A stretch of DNA of 64,000 bases from Flavobacteriaceae bacterium (lineage in GTDB: Bacteria; Bacteroidota; Bacteroidia; Flavobacteriales; Flavobacteriaceae). Position numbers and translations under genes: made by a program. The first letter of the stretch is position 1, and each line of letters begins with the position of its first letter. Location: contig JABXHX010000013.1 in NCBI GenBank assembly GCA_013373385.1, positions 1 through 64,000 of the forward strand, written 5' to 3'. The notes under the pieces were generated by a model. That model did not search any database and was not told where the DNA came from. It worked only from the letters and a program-made list of their open reading frames with translations. Positions 1-7,357 of the stretch are shown piece after piece.

Positions 1-4
1 GAAT

Positions 5-39
5 CCGCCGTAATTGCGGTTATACATTGTTGGCAACTG
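5..39. repeat. Intergenic repeat copy 1, with short CCGC/GCGG hairpin
   Basis: Positions 24-39 read ACATTGTTGGCAACTG, identical to 597-612, so the CYTH pseudogene lies between two direct copies. Just outside, 5-19 form a small dyad (CCGC, 7-nt loop, GCGG). On the minus strand the repeat encodes the last codons and the stop of the CYTH reading frame (Gln-Ser-Val-Ala-Asn-Asn-Val-stop), as if the gene end were cut into a repeated boundary sequence. The class of element is not known to me; a cassette or integron-like boundary is only an inference. Confidence 0.6.
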
Positions 40-561
40 ACTGTTTTTTCTTTTCTAAAATTAAATCACTATATGAAACCGATATAAGATTGTTTTGATA
101 TATTCCGAATAATTCTAAATAAAATTCACACTGATTTAATAATTCATCTTCTCCAATAGTTCCATCCTCATCAATGGCTTCAATTTCTATAAAAGTGCCT
201 AAGTCCTTAACTGTGTCAATATGAAATTTCACGTTTTCAATGAAGTAGATTTCTCTCTTTTATCAACAACGGTTAGTATTCCTATAGAATTAGATAATAT
301 CTCTTTTAATGTTAAATCTGGTTTAGACTTAAAAAGAGCTATTTTGGACTGCTTTGGCCCTTTTTTATCTTCTCTGATATAATAAATTAAGTTGTTTTCA
401 ATATTCCCTTCTCTTAACTTTAATCGTCCTTGCTTAACATTGAAGTAGGTGTCAACTTGATGGTTAATTCCTTTATTTATCGCGTTTTTGGAATTTAGTA
501 GTTCTCGGATTTCAGATTGGTTATCTGATTTGGCTTTAATTTCAACGTTTAAAATGCTCAT
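20..561 (-). pseudogene. CYTH-domain protein (class IV adenylate cyclase / triphosphatase-like), frameshifted
   Basis: Two abutting minus-strand frames together make one CYTH protein of about 180 residues, the usual family length. The first part starts at ATG 561 and carries the N-terminal signature NVEIKAK, then Lys/Arg-rich strands (KLREGN, YYIREDKKGPKQSK). It runs out of frame near 251-258 after VVDKRE. Adding one base there gives VVDKRREIYFIENVKFHID and joins the second part, which has the typical LGTFIEIEAID. A lost A in an AGA-AGA-GAA context explains the break. CYTH enzymes hydrolyse triphosphates or cyclise ATP; this copy should be inactive unless the shift is a sequencing error. Starts upstream of 561 would lie in the repeat and add no family sequence. 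Confidence 0.8.
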
Positions 562-584
562 TACAATTATTTTCATCTGTTTTT

Positions 585-612
585 GCTTGTTGCTAAACAT
601 TGTTGGCAACTG
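585..612. repeat. Intergenic repeat copy 2 plus GCAACAAGC element
   Basis: Positions 597-612 repeat ACATTGTTGGCAACTG exactly as at 24-39. Read on the minus strand, it continues as AATGTTTAGCAACAAGC (585-601), placed 24 bases before the CYTH start. GTTGC at its left and GCAAC at its right form a 5-bp inverted repeat with a 12-nt loop on that strand. A close relative of the GCAACAAGC part precedes the AraC gene at 2295-2312. Confidence 0.6.
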
Positions 613-662
613 GCTTTTTACTTATTTTTAAAATTCAAACTATAGTTAAGATTTAAACAGTT

Positions 663-821
663 CTATAGTTCATTTCGCTTTGGTCCGATCATTAAGAATA
701 AATTATTGATCAATTTGTTATATTCTTTCCACTCGCCTAAGAAAGGGTATACAATTTGACTATGATCAGTGTTGCAAGTATTGCTTTTCGAAAGAACAAA
801 AGCAATAATAGACTGAAGCAT
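663..821 (-). CDS. Short ORF of 52 residues, possible gene remnant
   Basis: An open frame of 52 codons from ATG 821 to TAG 663 fills the gap between the CYTH pseudogene and the DUF1579-like gene. Its C-terminal half (VYPFLGEWKEYNKLINNLF, then MIGPKRNEL) has a normal mixed composition and looks like the end of a folded protein rather than chance AT-rich translation. The N-terminal half is less convincing. I do not recognise a family. It may be the 3-prime end of a gene whose start has been lost. The rest of 613-921 shows nothing else. Confidence 0.3.
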   Translation of the reverse strand: MLQSIIAFVLSKSNTCNTDHSQIVYPFLGEWKEYNKLINNLFLMIGPKRNEL

Positions 822-921
822 TAAAACATAAAACAGGAATTATTCAAATAGATAGATAATAATTAAACTCTTTATTCAAAGGACAGCATAAATATTTAGT
901 GACATTAGTAATTGACTAGTG

Positions 922-1455
922 TTATTTTCTTGTAAGCTTCATCTCTAAAAATTTAGTCCAATTTATTCCATCCCTACTAAATTCTCCTATTTCCGTCCAC
1001 TTATCTTTTGCACTAAAATCTACAGTAAATCTTACTTTACTGCCATTCGTATTTTCCATACCCCATTGAATCACTTTGTTTGCAATAAATTTAATTTCTG
1101 ATAGTGTAGATTCTCCATTTTTGTAAGCATTCATAAGTAGTCTTTTTTTCTCAGAATCGTATGATATAATTCCAAAAGCATTATGAATGGTCGTAGTATT
1201 ATTTTTTATAGTATCGGTTTTAGTTCCTATGCCTTCAACCACTATTATACTTTTTCCAAGTTTATATTCTGCTTTCTCTTTTACTACGGAATTCTCTTTA
1301 CCTTTTCTTGTCATCATCCAGCTAGTTCCCTCCCATTCACCAATCATAAAATCCAATTGTTTCACAGAGGTATAGGGCTTAACAGAATCATTTTGTGCAA
1401 GGCAAAAATTAATTCCTAGTATTAAACTTAGGATTGTAATCGTTAGTCTTCTCAT
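922..1455 (-). CDS. Exported DUF1579-like (lipocalin-type) protein
   Basis: A 177-residue protein with an N-terminal signal peptide (hydrophobic residues 4-19, cleavage after ...FCLA, before Gln21). The mature part opens with LDFMIGEWEGTSW, the hallmark of DUF1579/lipocalin-like beta-barrel proteins, and continues as alternating strands (FGIISYDSEKKRLLMNAY, WTEIGEFSRDGINW). The function is unknown; such proteins are thought to bind small molecules. The start at 1455 places two arginines before the hydrophobic stretch; an upstream ATG at 1482 would add nine residues ahead of the signal peptide and is less likely. It lies 72 bases downstream of the AraC gene on the same strand and may be its target. 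Confidence 0.75.
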   Translation of the reverse strand: MRRLTITILSLILGINFCLAQNDSVKPYTSVKQLDFMIGEWEGTSWMMTRKGKENSVVKEKAEYKLGKSIIVVEGIGTKTDTIKNNTTTIHNAFGIISYDSEKKRLLMNAYKNGESTLSEIKFIANKVIQWGMENTNGSKVRFTVDFSAKDKWTEIGEFSRDGINWTKFLEMKLTRK

Positions 1456-1527
1456 AAAATTGTCTTTAAATGTTTCAGGCAAAATTAGTATTCTGAATAG
1501 TCTTTGCTGTGTAAAAACGCGTTCATT

Positions 1528-2289
1528 TTATGTAAAAAGTTCAATGCTTTCTGTTTTCAAAAGAAATTCTTTGAAAGAAATTTTCATATACTTTTTAAAG
1601 GTATTGATAAAATGAGAATGGTCTGTATAGTTATTTTCAAATGCGGCCTCAACAATGCTATCCTTGTTCAGATACACCATTCTTGTAGTGTTTTGAAGAC
1701 GGTGAATGCTTCTGAAATTGGACATAGTCATTCCAGTAGTTGATTTGAATTTTTTTTGAACGGGTCTTATAGATAAAGGAATACTTTTTATCAACTGATT
1801 TATTTTAACATCTTGTGTCAATTGTAAACAGATATACTTTACCAGAGGATCGATTACAATTTTTTTATTTTCAATTAGTTTCAGTAAACCTTTCTCAATT
1901 AAGTGATAATCAGTGAAGTTTTGAGATAAGAAATTGATATTTATCTCTTTAAATAGATTGTTTATGAAATTAGGAGCAGGATTTGTCTTGTTTATTAGTT
2001 GTTCTTTATCAGGTATAATACTTTCAATTTTAACCCAAGGGTTTATTCGAACACCTAAATAGAAAGAGCCTGGATAAATAGTTTGCAGCAACCTTTCGGT
2101 TTGTGGTCCTAATAGTCTTATTCCTTTGTAAAATGGTTGGTTAATAAAAACAATTGACACCGTATTTTCGGGCATAATTTGATGAACAAATTCTTGGGCT
2201 TCATTAGTCGCCTCAGGTATTTCGAAGGTCCAATAATTTAAGACAAGGTTATTAAACTTATCTGAAGGTACTATTTCTGTGTATTTCAT
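1528..2289 (-). CDS. AraC-family transcriptional regulator
   Basis: 253 residues. The N-terminal half (MKYTEIVPSDKFNNLVLNYW, later IMPENTVSIVFINQPF and LLGPQTERLLQTIYPGSF) is the sensory domain seen in many Bacteroidota AraC regulators (DUF6597 type). The C-terminal half, about residues 150-250, is the double helix-turn-helix, with the second helix set in FENNYTDHSHFINTFKKYMKISFKEFL. It would act as a cytoplasmic DNA-binding activator whose ligand cannot be read from the sequence. It is preceded by a GCAACAAGC element (2295-2303) also found before the CYTH pseudogene. Confidence 0.88.
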   Translation of the reverse strand: MKYTEIVPSDKFNNLVLNYWTFEIPEATNEAQEFVHQIMPENTVSIVFINQPFYKGIRLLGPQTERLLQTIYPGSFYLGVRINPWVKIESIIPDKEQLINKTNPAPNFINNLFKEININFLSQNFTDYHLIEKGLLKLIENKKIVIDPLVKYICLQLTQDVKINQLIKSIPLSIRPVQKKFKSTTGMTMSNFRSIHRLQNTTRMVYLNKDSIVEAAFENNYTDHSHFINTFKKYMKISFKEFLLKTESIELFT

Positions 2290-2294
2290 TTTCA

Positions 2295-2312
2295 GCTTGT
2301 TGCCAATACATT
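2295..2312. repeat. GCAACAAGC element upstream of the AraC gene
   Basis: Minus strand AATGTATTGGCAACAAGC ends 6 bases before the AraC start codon. It matches AATGTTTAGCAACAAGC at 585-601 apart from one gap and two substitutions. The two sites share orientation relative to the following gene, which suggests a common boundary or leader element. Confidence 0.4.
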
Positions 2313-2379
2313 TTTATATAAATCCGTTTTCATGATTTATATCAGCAGTTAGCTAAGTTACCAAAAATTGGACTTAGAA

Positions 2380-3669
2380 TCAAGGCAAATTCAAGTGCGT
2401 TTTCAATTCATCATAAGAACTTATTTGCTTCGCCACTTTTTCTTTATGTAGTATAGCTTGAATTTGCTGAGGAATGTCAATAGTTACATTCAAAGTTTCT
2501 CCTACCACGTCTAAAAACTTTACCGGGTGTGCTGTTTCTAAGAATACACACAAAGTATTTGGATTGTTTTTTAAATATTCTTGAGCACCAAGGTACCCAA
2601 CAGCTCCATGTGGATCAGCTATATAACCTGAGCTTTCTTTGATTTCTTTCATAGCATCTTTGGTTTCGTCATCTGAAAAGGCATACGAAGAAAACTGCTC
2701 TTTTAATTTGTTGACGTCATTATCAAACAATTCTTGAATACGAATAAAATTACTTGGGTTTCCAACATCCATCGCATTAGAAATGGTTGCTTTAGATGGC
2801 TTCGGATAGTACAGTCCGTTTTTTAAATAATTTGGAACGGTATCATTCACATTTGTAGATGCTACAAAATGCTTTACTGGTAAACCAAGTTTTTGAGCCA
2901 TAATTCCTGCACAAATATTCCCAAAATTTCCACTAGGTACAGAAAACACTAAGTCTTTATGTTTATTTTTCAATTGCTTATACGCAAAGAAGAAATAAAA
3001 CATTTGCGGTAACCAACGCGCCACATTGATAGAATTTGCAGATGTTAATGTTCTAGAAATTTCATTGTCTAAAAAAGCGGTTTTTACCATTTCTTGACAA
3101 TCGTCAAAAACACCCTCAACCTCTAATGCTGTAATATTCTGACCTAATGTTGTGAGTTGTTTTTCTTGAATATCGCTTACTTTTCCACTTGGGTATAAGA
3201 TGACTACATCTACACCTTTAACACCTAAGAATCCGTTTGCTACAGCACCACCTGTATCTCCAGATGTAGCAACCAAAACTGTAACTTGATTGTCATTATC
3301 CTTATTGAATTCTCCTAGACAACGTGCCATAAATCGAGCGCCGACATCTTTAAAAGCCATGGTTGGTCCATGAAACAATTCTAATGAACTGATATTCTCA
3401 TTGATTGGAACTACTGGAAAATCAAAATCAATGGTTTCTTTAATGATTTGTTTTAATCTTTCAGTTGGAATATCATCCCCAACAAATTGTTGAATCACTT
3501 CATACGCGATTTCTTCATTTGAGAAATACTCAATATGATTGAAAAAGTATTCACTTAATGGTATAATATTTTCTGGAAAATACAAACCTCTATCTGGCGC
3601 AATTCCGTTTACCACAACATCTTTAAAAGATACTTTTGGTGATTTATGATGTAAACTATAGTAGTTCAT
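2380..3669 (-). CDS. thrC: Threonine synthase
   Basis: 429 residues, normal for bacterial threonine synthase, which converts O-phosphohomoserine to threonine with pyridoxal phosphate in the cytoplasm. The start MNYYSLHHKSPKVSFKDVV is typical. The cofactor lysine is K107 in HGPTMAFKDVGARF, followed by the phosphate-binding ATSGDTGGAVANG segment and SGNFGNI. Last gene of thrA-thrB-thrC, 36 bases after thrB, so co-transcribed under the leader at 7178-7276. No obvious terminator follows before the AraC gene. Confidence 0.97.
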   Translation of the reverse strand: MNYYSLHHKSPKVSFKDVVVNGIAPDRGLYFPENIIPLSEYFFNHIEYFSNEEIAYEVIQQFVGDDIPTERLKQIIKETIDFDFPVVPINENISSLELFHGPTMAFKDVGARFMARCLGEFNKDNDNQVTVLVATSGDTGGAVANGFLGVKGVDVVILYPSGKVSDIQEKQLTTLGQNITALEVEGVFDDCQEMVKTAFLDNEISRTLTSANSINVARWLPQMFYFFFAYKQLKNKHKDLVFSVPSGNFGNICAGIMAQKLGLPVKHFVASTNVNDTVPNYLKNGLYYPKPSKATISNAMDVGNPSNFIRIQELFDNDVNKLKEQFSSYAFSDDETKDAMKEIKESSGYIADPHGAVGYLGAQEYLKNNPNTLCVFLETAHPVKFLDVVGETLNVTIDIPQQIQAILHKEKVAKQISSYDELKTHLNLP

Positions 3670-3705
3670 GATTCTTTATTTTTTTGTTGTTCAGAATGAC
3701 GATTC

Positions 3706-4626
3706 TTAGAGTGTTTTTATTCCGTTTGCATTAACTTTAGATACGTGAATATCAAAATCAATTTGTAAGTTTTTATATGTTTTAGCCATTGCTAGTCCTA
3801 CCTTTTCTGCGGTTAATTTTCCTTTGCTCAATGCAAATATTGATGGTCCAGATCCAGAAATACCACCACCTAAAGCTCCTGTTTTTTTTGCTGCTGCTAT
3901 AACATTGTCGAATTCTGGAATGAGTATGGAACGTGATGGCTCTACAATTTCATCGTGTAATGAGCGTCCAATTAAATTATAATCTTCTGTATATAACCCA
4001 CTGATGAGCCCACCAAGATTTCCTAATTGTACTACCGTTTCTTTTAAGGTAACTTTTTTCTTTAATACCGCTCTAGCATCGGCAGTTTTAACTTCAATTT
4101 GCGGATGGATGACCGTTGCAAACAATTCTTTTGGGTTATTAATTTTAATGATATCCAATGGGTTGTAACTTCTAATTAGAGTAAATCCACCTAAAAGGGC
4201 AGGGGCTACATTATCTGCATGTGCAGTACCACTCGCTAATTTTTCTCCTTCCATGGCAAACGGAATCAATTCTTGCAAAGAAAAAGGCTCGTCTAATAAT
4301 TTGTTTACGCCAAAAACTGCTCCAGCTGCACTAGCAGCAGAACTTCCAATACCACTACCAGGTTTGATGTTTTTATAGATTTCTATTTCAAAACCATATG
4401 GTGTATCCACTTTTTCTAACAAAGCCAAAACAGCAACTCCAGCAACATTTTGTTCTATTTCTAATGGTAAGTTTTGCCCAACAATTTTGGTGATTCGTAC
4501 ACCTTTTTTATTGGTTTTTCTTATAATCATTTCATCTCCGATAGTATCTAAACAGAGTCCAAGTACATCAAATCCGCAAGAAACATTAGCGATGGTTGCA
4601 GGTGTAAATAGTTTAATTTTTTCCAT
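3706..4626 (-). CDS. thrB: Homoserine kinase
   Basis: 306 residues of the GHMP kinase fold. ATP-dependent phosphorylation of homoserine, the step between ThrA and ThrC. The ATP loop is PGSGIGSSAASAAG at residues 89-102, and a C-terminal glycine-rich motif GGGISGSGPSIFAL is intact. The start codon lies two bases after the thrA stop, so translation is probably coupled. Confidence 0.97.
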   Translation of the reverse strand: MEKIKLFTPATIANVSCGFDVLGLCLDTIGDEMIIRKTNKKGVRITKIVGQNLPLEIEQNVAGVAVLALLEKVDTPYGFEIEIYKNIKPGSGIGSSAASAAGAVFGVNKLLDEPFSLQELIPFAMEGEKLASGTAHADNVAPALLGGFTLIRSYNPLDIIKINNPKELFATVIHPQIEVKTADARAVLKKKVTLKETVVQLGNLGGLISGLYTEDYNLIGRSLHDEIVEPSRSILIPEFDNVIAAAKKTGALGGGISGSGPSIFALSKGKLTAEKVGLAMAKTYKNLQIDFDIHVSKVNANGIKTL

Positions 4627-4628
4627 AA

Positions 4629-7070
4629 TTATACATTTCCAATTCTAATTACATCTGCAAAAATTCCAGATGCTGTTACATCAGCTCCAGCTCCAGCTCC
4701 TTTTACTTGTAAAGATTGTACTGGGTATCTATCAGTAAAAAACAACACAATATTATCACTACCTTCTAGATTATAAAAAGGATGGTCTGACGGAATATGC
4801 TGTAATCCAACTTTTGCTTTTCCATCTGCAAATTCAGCTACATATTTTAACTTGCAATTCTTGTCAGCAGCTTTTTTATAGATGTTTTGAAAGTGTTGTT
4901 CAAACTCTGTTAAGCTTGCATAAAAATCATCATTGTTAGAAGTGTTTAAACTTTTTTCAGGTAAAAACGAATCATTATCAATATCAGATAATTCCAATTC
5001 AAATCCACTTTCTCTTGCTAAAATTAAAATCTTTCTAGCCACATCAATACCGCTTAAATCTATCTTAGGATCTGGCTCTGTATACCCTTCATTTTGTGCT
5101 GCTTGAACCACATCATGAAAAGATGTACTCTCATTAAAATTATTGAATACATAATTTAAACTACCAGATAACACTGCTTGAATTTTCTGAACTCTGTCTC
5201 CAGAAGTAATTAAATTTTTTAAGGTATCAATAATAGGTAAACCTGCACCAACATTGGTTTCGAATAGAAATGGAGCGTTGTATTTTCTTGAAACTCTTTT
5301 TAGTGTTTTATAGTTTTCTAAACTAGAAGCGCAAGCAATTTTATTACACGTAACTATACCAATATTTTTTCTTAAATATTGTTCATACATCATAGAAACT
5401 TGTTCATTAGCGGTATTGTCAACAAAAACGCTATTCCTTAAATTTAATGAAATTGCTTTATTAAAAAAGGCATCCAACGAAGTAGGTTCACCGTTCAATA
5501 ATGATTTTTTCCAATTTGATAAATCGACACAACTTTCATTAAAAAACATTTTTCTAGAGTTAGATATTCCTATAACTCTCATATTTAATTTTAAATGCTT
5601 TCTTAAATATTCTTGTTGTTGTTTTACTTGACTTAAAAAACGTTCTCCTACATTTCCTACACCAGTAACAAACAAATTCAGTTGCTTTAATTTTTCTTCA
5701 AAAAACTGTTCATGCAAGGTATTTAATGCTTTTTTAGCATCCCATTTATGTATAACAGCAGAAATATTTTTTTCTGAAGCTCCTTGAGCAATAGCTCTAA
5801 TATTTACATTGTTTTTACCTAAAGCACTAAACATTTTACCACTTAATCCTTGATGATTTTTCATATTATCTCCAACCAAGGCTAAAATTGCCAAATCAGA
5901 TTCTACCAAAACAGCATTTACTTTATGTTGGTTGATTTCTACCTCGAAAGTTTCGTTGATGCTTTGTTCAGCAATTGCTACATCATCAGTATAAATTCCG
6001 ATACAAATAGAATGTTCTGAAGAAGCTTGTGTAATTAAAACAACATTGATGTTTTTTAGCGATAAGGTTTCAAACAAACGTTTTGAAAACCCAGGTATTC
6101 CTACCATTCCACTTCCTTCAAGTGTTAATAAAGCAATATTTTCTATGAATGTAATTCCTTTTACAGGTTTATTTTCTTCTGTTTTTTGTGTGATTAATGT
6201 TCCTACATCAGTAGGAGAAAAGGTGTTTTTAATTACAATAGGAATTTCCTTTTCTAAGACAGGTTGTATGGTTGGTGGATAAATTACTTTAGCTCCAAAA
6301 TGTGACAATTCCATTGCTTCTTGATAAGAAATATGTGGAATTGGAAATGCTTGCTTTACAATATTAGGATTTGCAGTAAACATTCCGCTTACATCTGTCC
6401 AAATTTGCAATTCATCAACTTGTAAAGCAGCTGCATAAATGGCAGCAGAATAATCAGAACCACCACGACCTAAAGTAGTAGTTTTACCCTCTTTAGTAGC
6501 AGCAATAAACCCTGGTAGAATTGTAATTTGCTCTTTAGAATTAGAAAAATACTCTTGCGCATTTTTGTTAGTCAATTCAAAGTTTACAGTCGCACTTTGA
6601 TAACTGCCATTGGCAATAATTAATTCTCTACTGTCTTTGTAGTTAACAGATAAACCTATTTCTTTAGCTGCTTTAGCAATAATATATGAAGATAATAACT
6701 CTCCAAAGCCAGCAATTGTAGCTAAGGTTTTTGGTGTTAATTCTTGTAATAAATTACAGCCTTCAAATAAGGTTTCTAAATGATTGAATATTCTTTTTAC
6801 ATAACTAATAACTTCACTTTGTTGTGTAACAGGAATTAATTTTTTAATTACGGTTAAATGATACGATTCTGTTTCTTGTAATAGTATATGGTATTCAAGA
6901 TTCTGAACTGCTGCATTTGCAATTTTTAACAGATTGTCTGTTGTTTTTCCAAAAGCTGAAACTACAACTACTAATTTATCTTTTTTTGCTGTTTGGTTGA
7001 TTATTGCCAAAACTTTTTCAATGGTGCTACTGTTTGCTACTGATGAACCACCAAATTTTAAAACTTTCAT
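4629..7070 (-). CDS. thrA: Bifunctional aspartokinase / homoserine dehydrogenase I
   Basis: 813 residues, the length of fused ThrA. It catalyses the first and third steps from aspartate to threonine. The kinase domain occupies about residues 1-290 (KFGGSS at 5-10, GRGGSDYSA near 204), paired ACT regulatory domains follow (about 310-455; GMVGIPGFSKRLFETL and GLSGKMFSAL), and the dehydrogenase domain runs from the NAD-binding VTGVGNVGERFL near 468 to the end (KIDLSGIDVARK). The ACT domains imply threonine feedback control; a leader peptide upstream implies transcriptional control too. No strong Shine-Dalgarno sequence is visible, as is usual in this phylum. Confidence 0.97.
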   Translation of the reverse strand: MKVLKFGGSSVANSSTIEKVLAIINQTAKKDKLVVVVSAFGKTTDNLLKIANAAVQNLEYHILLQETESYHLTVIKKLIPVTQQSEVISYVKRIFNHLETLFEGCNLLQELTPKTLATIAGFGELLSSYIIAKAAKEIGLSVNYKDSRELIIANGSYQSATVNFELTNKNAQEYFSNSKEQITILPGFIAATKEGKTTTLGRGGSDYSAAIYAAALQVDELQIWTDVSGMFTANPNIVKQAFPIPHISYQEAMELSHFGAKVIYPPTIQPVLEKEIPIVIKNTFSPTDVGTLITQKTEENKPVKGITFIENIALLTLEGSGMVGIPGFSKRLFETLSLKNINVVLITQASSEHSICIGIYTDDVAIAEQSINETFEVEINQHKVNAVLVESDLAILALVGDNMKNHQGLSGKMFSALGKNNVNIRAIAQGASEKNISAVIHKWDAKKALNTLHEQFFEEKLKQLNLFVTGVGNVGERFLSQVKQQQEYLRKHLKLNMRVIGISNSRKMFFNESCVDLSNWKKSLLNGEPTSLDAFFNKAISLNLRNSVFVDNTANEQVSMMYEQYLRKNIGIVTCNKIACASSLENYKTLKRVSRKYNAPFLFETNVGAGLPIIDTLKNLITSGDRVQKIQAVLSGSLNYVFNNFNESTSFHDVVQAAQNEGYTEPDPKIDLSGIDVARKILILARESGFELELSDIDNDSFLPEKSLNTSNNDDFYASLTEFEQHFQNIYKKAADKNCKLKYVAEFADGKAKVGLQHIPSDHPFYNLEGSDNIVLFFTDRYPVQSLQVKGAGAGADVTASGIFADVIRIGNV

Positions 7071-7161
7071 GAATAATTTTTCTAAAAATACTTTTGAGAT
7101 TTAAATGCTATTTATCTCGTTTTGTTCTTACAAAACAATAAATATGACCTGATGATTATAT

Positions 7162-7187
7162 GTAAAAAAAGATACCCCTAAAGGGTA
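7162..7187 (-). terminator. Candidate thr attenuator hairpin
   Basis: On the minus strand TACCC-TTTAG-GGGTA (7173-7187) makes a 5-bp stem followed at once by TCTTTTTTT (7164-7172). The 5-prime arm and loop contain the last two sense codons and the TAG of the leader peptide, so a ribosome that reaches the stop would sit on the hairpin. A second, stronger stem without a U tract (GTTTTGT-AAGA-ACAAAAC) lies downstream at 7119-7136. The stem is short, so this assignment needs an RNA 3-end map. Confidence 0.5.
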
Positions 7188-7276
7188 ATAGTAATAATGG
7201 TAAGAATAATAAGCATAGCGAAAGCCTTTACAGAAGTAGAGCTAGTAGAAATTGCTATGGCTTTAGAATTATTCAT
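7178..7276 (-). CDS. thrL: Threonine operon leader peptide
   Basis: A 32-codon ORF from ATG 7276 to TAG 7178, 107 bases ahead of thrA. It has five threonine and seven isoleucine codons, concentrated in the last twelve residues, MLIILTIITITL. That is the composition expected of an attenuation peptide for a Thr/Ile-responsive operon, as in the E. coli thrL leader, although the two sequences are unrelated. A promoter -7 box ends only five bases before the ATG, so the mRNA may be almost leaderless; initiation at the internal Met21 (7216) would leave a 12-residue peptide with a normal leader. Confidence 0.7.
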   Translation of the reverse strand: MNNSKAIAISTSSTSVKAFAMLIILTIITITL

Positions 7277-7280
7277 GCTA

Positions 7281-7310
7281 CAAATGTATAGCATATTTTA
7301 AAACGACAAA
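7281..7310 (-). promoter_or_regulatory. Promoter of the thr leader and operon
   Basis: The minus strand shows TTTG (7307-7310), an 18-base spacer, and TACATTTG (7281-7288), a full match to the Bacteroidota -33/-7 consensus TTTG ... TAnnTTTG. Transcription should start near 7277, at or next to the leader start codon. Confidence 0.65.
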
Positions 7311-7357
7311 ATTTTTATCGCTTTTTTTAGGATATCTTTTTTTACAGAGGTAAGCCT

